A stretch of 64,000 nt of DNA from Chthoniobacter sp. (GTDB lineage: Bacteria; Verrucomicrobiota; Verrucomicrobiia; Chthoniobacterales; Chthoniobacteraceae), in the NCBI GenBank assembly GCA_021414005.1, contig JAIOPH010000034.1, forward strand, positions 1 to 64,000, written 5' to 3'. The notes beneath the pieces are model-generated. The model was not told the origin of the DNA, did not search any database, and saw only the letters and a program-made list of their open reading frames with translations. The position numbers and the translations under genes were made by a program. How positions within the stretch are numbered: position 1 is the first letter of the stretch; every line of letters begins with the position of its first letter. Below are positions 1 to 8,482 of this stretch, in pieces.

Positions 1-1
1 C

Positions 2-3000
2 CTGCGCGACTCCGATGATGCCCAGGTAAAAATCCGGATTACAAAAGGCACAGCAGGTTATGGCTGGGTTTTTGGCGGCAAACGCAATCTGGAAATCCGC
101 GGACTCCATCCTCTGAACATCGTCAGCACGGCAGTGGAGGGGAATGATTTCGTGGTGAAACTCGCCAACGGAAATCCCTTCACGCAGATCAGCGTGGCGG
201 CGTCGCGCTTCCATCCATCGCTCCCGGTGTTCGGATCGCTATCCGGTTTCCTGCGCTTTTCGCCTTCGATGATGGAGCCGGCTCAGATGCCGAACCTCTA
301 CTCCGCCGGGCGTGAGATCGGTGATGAATACCGCTACATTCTCGATCGCCGCTTTGCCAAAATTTTCCCCGGCAACATGCTCACGCGTCCTGGCCTGCTG
401 CTGAATCCCTGGGAGCTGCGCACGACCGGTCAGTCGGAGCTGCTCTCACAGCGCGGCCAGGCCGCGAGTGCCACACGCGGCGGACGTGGAGCGGGTGGCA
501 TGGCGGTCATTCCCTTGTCGTCAAAATCTGAAAACACTGATCTGCTCATGGCCGCCGCCGCTGGCGCCAATCTCGATTTCCTCGCCAACGCTGCGCCGGT
601 TCTCCTCAATTTGGTCCCCGATAAAACCGGCGTCGTGCGGGTTCCGCTGAAACTGCTCGGCGACCGCCAGTTCATCGAAGTTTATGCCGAGGATTTATCT
701 AATGCCGTGCAGCGTCACTTCACGCTGCCAGAGCAGGCCACCAAGTTCACCGACCTGCGACTGGCCAAATCGCTGGATCCAGCCAAGCCCTTCTCGGAAA
801 AGAAACAGGCCACCGTTCTGCAGAGCGGTGCGACCCTGACGCTGGCGGATATCCGCACCAGTGAGATGGAAAGCTACGACACGCTGGGTGGTGTCTTCAG
901 TCTTTACACCACCTTGAGCGGCAGCCCGGAGCTGGCGAAGTTCGCCTGGATTCTTGAATGGCCGAAGCTCAAGGACGAGGAGAAGCGGGCGAAGTATTCC
1001 GAGTTTGCCTGCCACGAGCTGAGCTTCTTCGTCGCGCGGAAAGACCCGGCGTTTTTCCAAAAGGTGGTCGTGCCGTATCTGCGTAACAAAAAGGACAAGA
1101 CCTTCGTGGATGAATACCTGCTCGGCGCGGACCTCGGTCGCTGGCTGGACCCGTGGGCCTTTGCCCGGCTGAACATGGCCGAGCGCTGCCTGCTGGCGCA
1201 GCGCCTGCCCGGCGAAGCCGCCGCCACGGCGCGGCATCTCCGCGAAATCTGGGAGCTGCTCCCGCCCGATCCGCAGCGCGCGGATTTCCTCTTCGAGACC
1301 GCGCTCCGCGGGCGGGCGTTGCAAGCGGGCGAGGGCGGGGCTTTCAAGGATGCGAAGGCGGGGGAAATGAAAAAGGAACTGGCTCGCGCTCTCGATGCGC
1401 CCGTTGCCGAGCTTTCAGCGGCGGCCGCAGCCCCTGCACCGATGGCAGCCATGCCCGGCGCGATGGCTCGCCCGAAGTCTCCGGAAATGAATAAAGCCAA
1501 CCAAGCCGACAAGCTCGTGGCCCAGACAGAGATTCGCAGCAAAGGCGCAGCAATGAATGCACTCAAGAGGGACGGGGCGGCGAAAGAAATGGAGGGGGCA
1601 GACCGGGATGAGGCGAAGGCGCTCGGGGATGCTATCGAGGCGATAGATGAATCGAATCTTGGCGTCCAGGAGGCTGCCCGCCAGCGCGCCCTGGTGCGCG
1701 CCTTTTTCCGCGCGCTCGGGCCGACGAAGGAATGGGCGGAGAACAACTACTACCAGCTCCCGCTCGCGCAGCAGACGGCGGCGCTGATCCCGATCAGCGC
1801 GTTCTGGCGCGACTACGCGGCGTGGGATGGCAAGACGCCCTTCGTCTCCGCGAACCTCGCGGAAGCGGGCCGGAATTTCTCCGAAATGCTTCTCGCACTC
1901 GCCGTGCTCGACCTGCCGTTTGAGTCGCCGAAGCATGTGAGCCGCAGCGACGCCGGGCAGTTCACGCTCACCGCCGGCGGGCCGCTGGTCGCGTTTCACA
2001 AGGAGATCAAACCCGCGCTCGCCGCGAAGGAAAACGCCGAGCTGCTGGTCTCGCAGAACTTTTACAAACACGGCGACCGCTACCGCCAGGAGGGCAATGA
2101 GAAGTTCGACAAATACGTGACCGGCGAGTTTCTCGCGGGCGTGGTCTATGGCGCGAACATCGTGATCACGAACCCCACGTCGGCGCCGCAAAAGCTCTCG
2201 CTGCTCCTGCAAATCCCGCAGGGCGCGCTGCCCGTGCTCGGCAGCAAGGCCACCGACAGCCGCGCGCTGCGGCTGGAGCCCTACACCACGCAGACGGTCG
2301 AGTATTTCTTCTACTTCCCCGCGCCGGGCGCGCAGCCATTCCCGCACTATCCGGTGAACGTGGCGCGCGACGGGCAGAGCGTGGGCGCGGCAAAACCGTT
2401 CGCTTTCAATGTCGTGCGGCAGCTCACGCAGCTCGACAAGGCGTCGTGGGATTACGTCTCGCAATACGGGAGCGAGGCGGACGTGTTCGCGTTTCTGGAG
2501 CAGAACAATCTCCTGCGGCTGAACCTCGAACGCGTGGCGTGGCGGGCGCGGGAAAGCGCGGCCTTTTTCCGCAAGCTCCTCGCGCTGCTCGCGAAACGGC
2601 ACGACTACAACGACGTGCTGTATTCCTATGCCGTTGTCCACAACGATGCGGCGGCGCTCGGCGAGTGGCTGCGGCATCGCGATGACTTCCTCGGCCAGTG
2701 CGGGCCGTATCTCGACTCGAAGCTCGTGCGCATCGACCCGATCGAGCGCCGCGCTTACGAGCATCTGGAGTATTCGCCGCTGGTCAATCAGCGCACACAT
2801 CGCGTCGGCGCGGAGAACCGCATCCCGAACCCGGTCTTCCGCGGACAGTATCAGGCGCTGCTCAATGCCCTCGCCTACAAGCCCGCGCTCGACGCAATGG
2901 ATGACATGAGCGTGACCTATTACCTCTTCCTTCAGGACCGCGTGCAGGAGGCGCTCGCCCGCTTCCACGCGATCAAACCCGAGGCGCTGCCCACACGCTT

Positions 3001-3880
3001 GCAGCACGACTATTTCCGCTGCTACGCCGCGCTCTACGAGGAGCAGCTCGCCGAGGCGCGCGGGCTGGCGAACCAGTACGCGGATTACCCCGTGGACCGC
3101 TGGCGCAAGCTCTTCGCCGAGGTCGGCGCGCAGCTCGATGAGATCGAGGGCAAAGGCGCGGCCGCCGCGAAAGCTGACGGGCAAAAGGATCGCGAGGCGC
3201 AGCAGGGCGAGCTGGCCGCGACCGAGCCGGCGTTCGATTTCAAAGTCGAGAACCGGCAGATCGCGCTCACGTGGAAAAACCTGCGCGAGGTCACCGTGAA
3301 CTACTACCTCATGGACCCCGAGTTCCTGTTCAGCAGCAGCCCGTTTGTCACGCAGGACGCCGGGCGTTTCTCGATCATCAAGCCGACGAAATCCGCCGTG
3401 GAAAAACTCCCCGCCGGCAAGGACACGCTCGATCTCCCGCTGCCCGCCGAGTTTGCCAAAGCCAACGTGCTCGTGGAAATCCTCGGTGCCGGCCAGCGCA
3501 AGGCGCAGGCGTATCACGCGAACACCTTCAAGCTCACGCTCGTGGAAAACTACGGTCGCCTCGAAGTCCGCGACAAAACCGCCGACAAGCCCGTGGCCAA
3601 AGCCTACGTGAAAGTGTACGCCCGCCTGCACGGCGGCACCGTGCGCTTCTTCAAGGACGGCTACACCGACCTGCGCGGGAAATTCGACTACGCGAGCCTG
3701 AACAGCAGCGAGTCCCCGCGCCCCGTGCCGCTCGCCCGAGAAGCCGCCGGCTCCGGCGAAAACATGAGCTACCAAATGCTCAAGCCCGAGGAACTGAACA
3801 GCGTCGAGAAACTCTCGATCCTCATCCTCAGCGAAGCCCACGGCGCGGCGGTGCGCGAAGTGAAGCCGCCGGCGCAGTGA
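2..3880 (+). CDS. Giant protein of unknown function, 3' part only (5' end outside window)
   Basis: The reading frame is open from base 2 and the residues before the first in-frame GTG at 134 look like normal coding sequence, so the gene starts upstream of the window. About 1292 residues are visible. There is an Ala/Pro/Met-rich linker near visible residues 475-545, flanked by long, mostly helical, charged segments. The C-terminal ~200 residues are beta-rich, and the stretch near TAKPVAKAYVKVYARL-type sequence resembles carboxypeptidase-regulatory or macroglobulin-type Ig-like folds; this resemblance is by eye only. I do not recognise a catalytic motif and assign no function. The signal peptide, if any, lies outside the window. 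The next gene lies convergently on the minus strand. Confidence 0.8.
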   Translation: MRDSDDAQVKIRITKGTAGYGWVFGGKRNLEIRGLHPLNIVSTAVEGNDFVVKLANGNPFTQISVAASRFHPSLPVFGSLSGFLRFSPSMMEPAQMPNLYSAGREIGDEYRYILDRRFAKIFPGNMLTRPGLLLNPWELRTTGQSELLSQRGQAASATRGGRGAGGMAVIPLSSKSENTDLLMAAAAGANLDFLANAAPVLLNLVPDKTGVVRVPLKLLGDRQFIEVYAEDLSNAVQRHFTLPEQATKFTDLRLAKSLDPAKPFSEKKQATVLQSGATLTLADIRTSEMESYDTLGGVFSLYTTLSGSPELAKFAWILEWPKLKDEEKRAKYSEFACHELSFFVARKDPAFFQKVVVPYLRNKKDKTFVDEYLLGADLGRWLDPWAFARLNMAERCLLAQRLPGEAAATARHLREIWELLPPDPQRADFLFETALRGRALQAGEGGAFKDAKAGEMKKELARALDAPVAELSAAAAAPAPMAAMPGAMARPKSPEMNKANQADKLVAQTEIRSKGAAMNALKRDGAAKEMEGADRDEAKALGDAIEAIDESNLGVQEAARQRALVRAFFRALGPTKEWAENNYYQLPLAQQTAALIPISAFWRDYAAWDGKTPFVSANLAEAGRNFSEMLLALAVLDLPFESPKHVSRSDAGQFTLTAGGPLVAFHKEIKPALAAKENAELLVSQNFYKHGDRYRQEGNEKFDKYVTGEFLAGVVYGANIVITNPTSAPQKLSLLLQIPQGALPVLGSKATDSRALRLEPYTTQTVEYFFYFPAPGAQPFPHYPVNVARDGQSVGAAKPFAFNVVRQLTQLDKASWDYVSQYGSEADVFAFLEQNNLLRLNLERVAWRARESAAFFRKLLALLAKRHDYNDVLYSYAVVHNDAAALGEWLRHRDDFLGQCGPYLDSKLVRIDPIERRAYEHLEYSPLVNQRTHRVGAENRIPNPVFRGQYQALLNALAYKPALDAMDDMSVTYYLFLQDRVQEALARFHAIKPEALPTRLQHDYFRCYAALYEEQLAEARGLANQYADYPVDRWRKLFAEVGAQLDEIEGKGAAAAKADGQKDREAQQGELAATEPAFDFKVENRQIALTWKNLREVTVNYYLMDPEFLFSSSPFVTQDAGRFSIIKPTKSAVEKLPAGKDTLDLPLPAEFAKANVLVEILGAGQRKAQAYHANTFKLTLVENYGRLEVRDKTADKPVAKAYVKVYARLHGGTVRFFKDGYTDLRGKFDYASLNSSESPRPVPLAREAAGSGENMSYQMLKPEELNSVEKLSILILSEAHGAAVREVKPPAQ

Positions 3881-3927
3881 GAAACGCTGGCCCGCAAGTC
3901 ACCTGTTTGATTCATACGCATCTCACC

Positions 3928-4401
3928 CTAGCCCATTTTTTTCCACAGGACGGTCCGCTTGTATTCCGTGGTGGTTGCGCCGTCGATGATGGCCTTGCTA
4001 TCGAAATGGGGCAGTTTCTGGAGGCGCTCCAGCAACTCTCTATCGCCTGTCGCACCCCACGGGATCACGCAACCTGCGGCCACACCGTGAAGAATCCAAA
4101 AGGCATCAGGCGAGTATGGCCCGTCCGGTGTGTTCAGCATTTCGACGCATCGGAGATCGTCCCACGTTACTCGCTCGACGCGGCCATCGGGGCGCTCGCA
4201 AGTCACGCCATCGGCGGACAGAGTAACTCTGAATTCGGCCATCGGATGCCGATTATCTTTGGGCTTGGCGGGGGGCCGTTCGGGATGCAGCACCTCGTCA
4301 ATCACACGGTTCGCGTAACGGGAGGCACGCCAATGAATCAGCGCATGCGTTATTCCATAGATCAGTGCGAAAACCGGCAATGAGATGAGGATCAATTTCA
4401 T
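3928..4401 (-). CDS. Small membrane-anchored hypothetical protein
   Basis: A protein of 157 residues that starts with one hydrophobic segment (about residues 1-20, rich in Leu, Ile, Phe, Ala) followed by a basic stretch, which suggests an N-terminal inner-membrane anchor with a cytoplasmic or periplasmic soluble domain. The soluble part carries a beta-type run (FRVTLSADGVTCERPDGRVE) and then WDDLRCVEM, reminiscent of small YcxB- or PH-like domains, but I would not name a family. It lies downstream of lgt on the same strand with a gap of about 90 bases, so the two could be co-transcribed. Function is unknown. Confidence 0.6.
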   Translation of the reverse strand: MKLILISLPVFALIYGITHALIHWRASRYANRVIDEVLHPERPPAKPKDNRHPMAEFRVTLSADGVTCERPDGRVERVTWDDLRCVEMLNTPDGPYSPDAFWILHGVAAGCVIPWGATGDRELLERLQKLPHFDSKAIIDGATTTEYKRTVLWKKMG

Positions 4402-4494
4402 GGCGTTAGTGGTTCATCCTACGCCTCACACTCGGCGTTGCCTTTCGGCGCTGGTGGAGGCGAATGGCGGGGAGCCGGATTATCCGTACGAAAC

Positions 4495-5415
4495 TCAGGA
4501 AATGGTGCCGGTTAGGGCAAAGACGCGCTCGTATTCCCGCCTCCGCCAACCCCAAACCAAAAAGCCCGCGCCGATGAACACCATGAACAGCGAGAGAAAC
4601 TGCCCGGCGGAAATCCACCCAACCGCCCACGCGGGATCCGGTTCGCGGAAAAACTCCCCGACGATTCGCAGGATCGCGTAGAGGATGAAAAACACTCCCG
4701 TGATCACGCCCCGCGGCAGGCGACAGCGCGTTCGCAGCACCCAGAGCACGGCGAAAAGAACCACGCCTTCGAGCAGTGCTTCGTAGAGCTGCGAGGGGTG
4801 GCGCGGCGTGAGTATTTCCCGCAACAGATCGCGCTGAATCGGATCGTGCTGAATCGCCGCGAGCGGAGGTTCGCCGGCTCCAAGCTCCTTGGGAAAAAGC
4901 ATCGCCCACGGCACGGACGCTTTCCCGCCCGGAACGCCCGCCGCGCGACCGTAAAGTTCGCCATTGATGAAATTCGCCAGCCGCACCAGCAGCATCCCGA
5001 TGGGGGCCACAACCACCAGGCAGTCGCCGATGCTCGTCCATGAAACCTTTTTCATTCGCGCCCAGTAGAGCGTGAAAAACACCAACCCGAGGATGCCTCC
5101 GTGGCTCGCCATCCCGCCCTTCCACACCTCCAGCGGCCACCACCACGGATCGTCGGCGTGATTTTCGCGCCACCCATAAAAGATCAGCCAGCCCACCCGT
5201 CCGCCAATCATCACCCCAAAGACTGCCGCCCAAGTGATGAAGTCGCCGACCTGCGCCTCCGGCAAATCCGTGTAGCCACGCCGTGCGAGCCAGCGGTAAA
5301 GCCAGCCGCCGAGCACGAACGACAGAACGTAGGAAAGCCCATACCACCGCAGCCCCACGCCCTCGCGAAACTCGAAAAGAAACGGGCTGAAATCGTGGAG
5401 AAAGTATTGGGGCAT
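4495..5415 (-). CDS. lgt: Prolipoprotein diacylglyceryl transferase
   Basis: Lgt transfers the diacylglyceryl group of phosphatidylglycerol to the lipobox cysteine of prolipoproteins in the inner membrane. The 306-residue protein shows the family landmarks: a GLRWYGLSYVLSF start, SHGG in an early membrane helix, GRVGW, the NFINGELYGR region and RHPSQLYEA, spread over about seven membrane spans. The frame could be extended 15 codons upstream to 5460, but I chose the ATG at 5415 because family members begin a few residues before the FLHDFSPFLFEF-type segment. No clear Shine-Dalgarno sequence is present at either start. Lipoprotein clients are present in the window, for example the small lipoprotein at 27589. 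Confidence 0.95.
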   Translation of the reverse strand: MPQYFLHDFSPFLFEFREGVGLRWYGLSYVLSFVLGGWLYRWLARRGYTDLPEAQVGDFITWAAVFGVMIGGRVGWLIFYGWRENHADDPWWWPLEVWKGGMASHGGILGLVFFTLYWARMKKVSWTSIGDCLVVVAPIGMLLVRLANFINGELYGRAAGVPGGKASVPWAMLFPKELGAGEPPLAAIQHDPIQRDLLREILTPRHPSQLYEALLEGVVLFAVLWVLRTRCRLPRGVITGVFFILYAILRIVGEFFREPDPAWAVGWISAGQFLSLFMVFIGAGFLVWGWRRREYERVFALTGTIS

Positions 5416-5529
5416 GAAGCTGGAGGGCGAGACTTCATGGGCTGGCGCGCCAACCTTCAATCCAAATCACCAGACCGCCGACCGGGGCTTCCGCCCGTCC
5501 GCTTAAAGCGGTCTGCGTGAAAATTGCCG

Positions 5530-5559
5530 TTGACCCCCTCGCGAAATTTCCCTGCTAAT
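5530..5559 (+). promoter_or_regulatory. Candidate sigma-70 promoter of the porin-like gene
   Basis: TTGACC at 5530-5535 and GCTAAT at 5554-5559 are separated by 18 bases and preceded by a T just before the -10 element. This would put transcription start near 5566 and leave a leader of about 43 bases that is rich in CCAAACC direct repeats (about 5571-5595). The assignment is by consensus matching only. Confidence 0.45.
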
Positions 5560-5608
5560 CCCCTGCTGTCAGTCCAAACCAACCAAACCAAACCCTATCA
5601 CCTGCCCC

Positions 5609-6481
5609 ATGATTAAAACTCAAATCACCAAAATCGGGATTCTCGCGACGACCATTCTCGCGGTTCCCGCCATCAGCTTCGCCGGCACTGCGGCGAAAGA
5701 ATCCAAGAAGCTCGTCGAGAAGACGAAGGAATCCTGCATCTCCGGCGACATCGGCATGGATGGCTACAGCCAGTATATCTTCCACGGTCTCACCTTGGAA
5801 AATCAGGGAGCCATCCTCCAGCCGTATGCCGACATCTACTTCAAGCTCTATGAAGGCGACGGCTTCCTCAGCAGCGCGTCGCTCAATCTCGGCGTCTGGA
5901 ATTCCTTCCACTCGAACCACCCGTCGCTCTCCACGACCCGCGGCTGGTATGAGTTCGATTTCCTCGCCGGGTTCTCGTTCACCTTTGCCAAACACTTCAC
6001 GCTTTCGCCCGGCTATGTAGCCTACACCAGCCCTGGCGATTACTTCAACACGGCGCACGTGGCGCAGGTGAAACTGGCGGTGGATGATTCCGAGTGGCTC
6101 GGGGCGTTCGCGCTGAATCCGTACTTCCTGTTCGAGGCGGAACTCGACGGCAAGGCCGGCAACGGCACGGATCGCGGCTTCTATTATGAAGTCGGCATCG
6201 CTCCCGGCCTGAAGGCCGGTCCAGTGGCGATCTCGCTGCCGATCAAGGCGGGCTTTGGCTCGAACAACTACTACGCGCAGGATGCCGGCTACGGCTTCTT
6301 CTCGGCGGGTGTCGCACTGGGCTACGATCTCGCGTTTGTGCCCGAGTGCTATGGCGTGTGGACGCTCTCGGCGAACGCCACCTACTTCAACTACGGCGAC
6401 GCCAATGCCGATGCGAACGGCGTGAAGAATGACGAAGTCAACGCCGTCGTCTTTGGCGGCGGGCTGAAGATCGCGTTCTAA
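5609..6481 (+). CDS. Porin-like outer-membrane beta-barrel protein (TorF-type)
   Basis: A 290-residue secreted protein with a typical signal peptide (positive start, hydrophobic core, cleavage near SFAGTA, residues 25-28). The mature part alternates aromatic and small residues in amphipathic strands and ends in a terminal phenylalanine (GGGLKIAF), the usual outer-membrane insertion signal recognised by BamA. The pattern near GMDGYSQYIFHGLTLENQGA resembles the TorF-family putative porins, where a GxxYxYRGxS segment opens the barrel. It probably forms a channel or adhesin in the outer membrane; the substrate is unknown. It is a single-gene unit with its own promoter upstream and a strong hairpin terminator behind it. 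No Shine-Dalgarno sequence is seen. Confidence 0.75.
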   Translation: MIKTQITKIGILATTILAVPAISFAGTAAKESKKLVEKTKESCISGDIGMDGYSQYIFHGLTLENQGAILQPYADIYFKLYEGDGFLSSASLNLGVWNSFHSNHPSLSTTRGWYEFDFLAGFSFTFAKHFTLSPGYVAYTSPGDYFNTAHVAQVKLAVDDSEWLGAFALNPYFLFEAELDGKAGNGTDRGFYYEVGIAPGLKAGPVAISLPIKAGFGSNNYYAQDAGYGFFSAGVALGYDLAFVPECYGVWTLSANATYFNYGDANADANGVKNDEVNAVVFGGGLKIAF

Positions 6482-6507
6482 TTCCGTCCCGAACGGGATT
6501 CATTTGC

Positions 6508-6546
6508 AAAGCTCCTCCGGGCTCGCGCCTGGAGGAGCTTTTCCTT
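6508..6546 (+). terminator. Rho-independent terminator after the porin-like gene
   Basis: A perfect 11-bp stem (AAAGCTCCTCC at 6508-6518 with GGAGGAGCTTT at 6531-6541) closes a 12-base loop and is followed by TTCCTTT. It lies 27 bases after the stop codon and separates the porin gene from dnaG. Confidence 0.8.
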
Positions 6547-6566
6547 TGGGCGGGGGCGCGTTTTTT

Positions 6567-6580
6567 GGGAGGAAATCTTG
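6567..6580 (+). promoter_or_regulatory. Shine-Dalgarno site that supports a TTG start for dnaG
   Basis: GGGAGGA at 6567-6573 stands four bases before TTG at 6578. It is one of few convincing ribosome binding sites in the window. The alternative in-frame GTG at 6611, which matches the usual DnaG N-terminus better, has no such site. Confidence 0.55.
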
Positions 6581-8422
6581 TCGCCCCGTGCATACTCCCC
6601 GCCTCCTGCCGTGGCTCTCATTCCGCCAGAAACCATCGACCAAATCATCGCCGCGAACGACATCGTGGAGGTGATCAGTGGCTACTTTCCGCTGAAGCGG
6701 GCGGGCGGGCTCTACAAGGCGCTGTGCCCTTTTCACCAGGAGCGGACGCCGTCGTTTTCGGTCAACGCGCAGCGGCAGATTTTCAAGTGCTTCGGCTGCG
6801 GCGCGGGCGGGAGCGTGATCCGTTTCGTGATGAGTTACGAAAATCTGGATTTCGTGGCTGCGGCAAAGAAGCTGGCGGAGCGGGCGGGCATCAAGCTGTT
6901 GGAGGCGGAGATGAGCGCGGAGGACACCGCGCGATTTTCGCTGCGCCGCCGGCTGCTGGCGCTGCACGCGGAGGCGGCGGAATTTTTTCACGCGCAGCTT
7001 TTGAAAAAGCCATCGGCGCAGATGGCGCGGGATTATTTGAAAGGGCGCGGCGTGGGCGGGGAGATCGCGAAGTCGTGGAAACTCGGCTACGCGCCGGACG
7101 CCTGGGACGCGATGCGAGAGTTCGCGCGGGGCAGCGGGTTTTCGGAGGAGGAACTGCTCGCGAGCGGGCTGGTGAAGCTGCGTGACGAGGAGAATCCACA
7201 CGGGGAGTTTTACGATCGATTTCGCGGGCGGGTGATGTTTCCGATCTGCGACGACAGCGGCAACGTCATCGCTTTCAGCGGACGGGTACTGGAGGCCGAT
7301 GCGAAGGCGGCAAAGTACGTGAACTCGCCGGAGACAATGCTGTTCACGAAGGGCGCGGTGCTCTTCGGGCTGCACAAGTCAAAGCGCGCGATCATTGACC
7401 GGCGGTCGGCGGTGGTGCTGGAGGGGCAGCTCGATCTGATCACGGCATTTGAAAGTGGCGTGCAAAATGTAATCGCCCCGCAGGGAACGGCTTTCACGGA
7501 AAAGCAGGCGCGGATTTTGCGGCGGTTCCTACCGGACGGCGAGGTGGTGCTGTGTTTCGACGCGGACGCTGCGGGGGAAAAGGCGGCGGAGCGTTCGCTA
7601 GCCTCGCTGCTCGCGGAAAATCTGCTGGTGCGTGTGGCGGAGATGCCGCCGGGGGAGGACCCGGATTCACTGATCCGGGGGAAGGGCGCGGAGGCGTTCG
7701 TCGCGCGGATCACCAGCGCGCGGGATTTTTTCGACTTTCAGCTCGAACGGTTGGCGAGGCAGCCGGATTTTGCGTCGCCGCGGGGCAAGATGGTGGCGGC
7801 TCGCAAGATGGCGGAGTGCATCGGGCTGCTGAGCGACGCCATGCTGCGGGAGGCGGTAATGAACAAGGTGAGTATGCGACTGGAAATCTCGCTGGCGGAG
7901 TTTGCTCGGCTCTTGAAACTCAAGACGGCCAGGCCGCCGGAGGAACGCGGAGCAACCGAACCAGAAGCGACCAGCCCGATCACGCTGGACCCGACGGCGC
8001 GCCTGCTCGCGCTGGTGGCGCTGCACGATGCCGCGGCGCGGGCATGGATTTTGGCGGAGCCGTGGGCGCGCGTTTTTGGCGAAGATCCCGACACGGCGTT
8101 GCTTGTGAAAATCCTCGCCGCGGACCTGCAACCGGGCGACGCGGCATCCGCGCACACCTTTCTCACCACGCTGACGGCCGAGGAGGAGTCGTCCGTGTCC
8201 GGCCTGCTGGAAACCAAGCCTCCGGCGCATCCTCTGGCCGTAGCGCACGACTGCTGGCGGGATCTGGAAAGACGGCAGATTCTGCGGCGCACCGAAGCGA
8301 TCAAGGCCCGGATGCGCGCGCCCGACCTTGCGCTGGCGGATGTGGCGAAAATGCAGAAAGAAGTCCTTGACCTCCAAAAACGCCTCCTAGATATTGCGCG
8401 GCCTTTATCCCCGCCCCTTTGA
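6578..8422 (+). CDS. dnaG: DNA primase DnaG
   Basis: Primase makes the RNA primers for chromosomal DNA replication. With the TTG start the protein has 614 residues. The zinc-binding domain shows Cys50, His53, Cys71 and Cys74 (CPFH and CFGC). The catalytic core contains the RFRGRVMFPI segment, the TOPRIM glutamate in LEGQLD (Glu282) and the FDADAAG motif (Asp328, Asp330). The C-terminal third is divergent and probably holds the helicase-interaction domain. The usual EGYMD is EGQLD here, which keeps both acidic residues. A GTG at 6611 gives an N-terminus closer to the family norm, so the first 11 residues are uncertain. rpoD follows after 60 bases, as in the classical macromolecular-synthesis operon, but no rpsU precedes it. 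Confidence 0.95.
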   Translation: MSPRAYSPPPAVALIPPETIDQIIAANDIVEVISGYFPLKRAGGLYKALCPFHQERTPSFSVNAQRQIFKCFGCGAGGSVIRFVMSYENLDFVAAAKKLAERAGIKLLEAEMSAEDTARFSLRRRLLALHAEAAEFFHAQLLKKPSAQMARDYLKGRGVGGEIAKSWKLGYAPDAWDAMREFARGSGFSEEELLASGLVKLRDEENPHGEFYDRFRGRVMFPICDDSGNVIAFSGRVLEADAKAAKYVNSPETMLFTKGAVLFGLHKSKRAIIDRRSAVVLEGQLDLITAFESGVQNVIAPQGTAFTEKQARILRRFLPDGEVVLCFDADAAGEKAAERSLASLLAENLLVRVAEMPPGEDPDSLIRGKGAEAFVARITSARDFFDFQLERLARQPDFASPRGKMVAARKMAECIGLLSDAMLREAVMNKVSMRLEISLAEFARLLKLKTARPPEERGATEPEATSPITLDPTARLLALVALHDAAARAWILAEPWARVFGEDPDTALLVKILAADLQPGDAASAHTFLTTLTAEEESSVSGLLETKPPAHPLAVAHDCWRDLERRQILRRTEAIKARMRAPDLALADVAKMQKEVLDLQKRLLDIARPLSPPL

Positions 8423-8482
8423 ACGTGAGCGCGTTCTGAGCGGCGGGGATCATCGTCTTTAGCCCTAACTACCAGCTCGGGT

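Noticed and set aside
1415..3841. Long minus-strand open frame opposite the giant protein
   Set aside because: Very rich in Arg, Leu, Val and Glu with no motif; it mirrors codon bias of a GC-rich gene on the other strand.
134..3880. GTG at 134 as the start of the giant protein
   Set aside because: The frame is open to base 2 with normal coding residues before it, so the true start lies outside the window.
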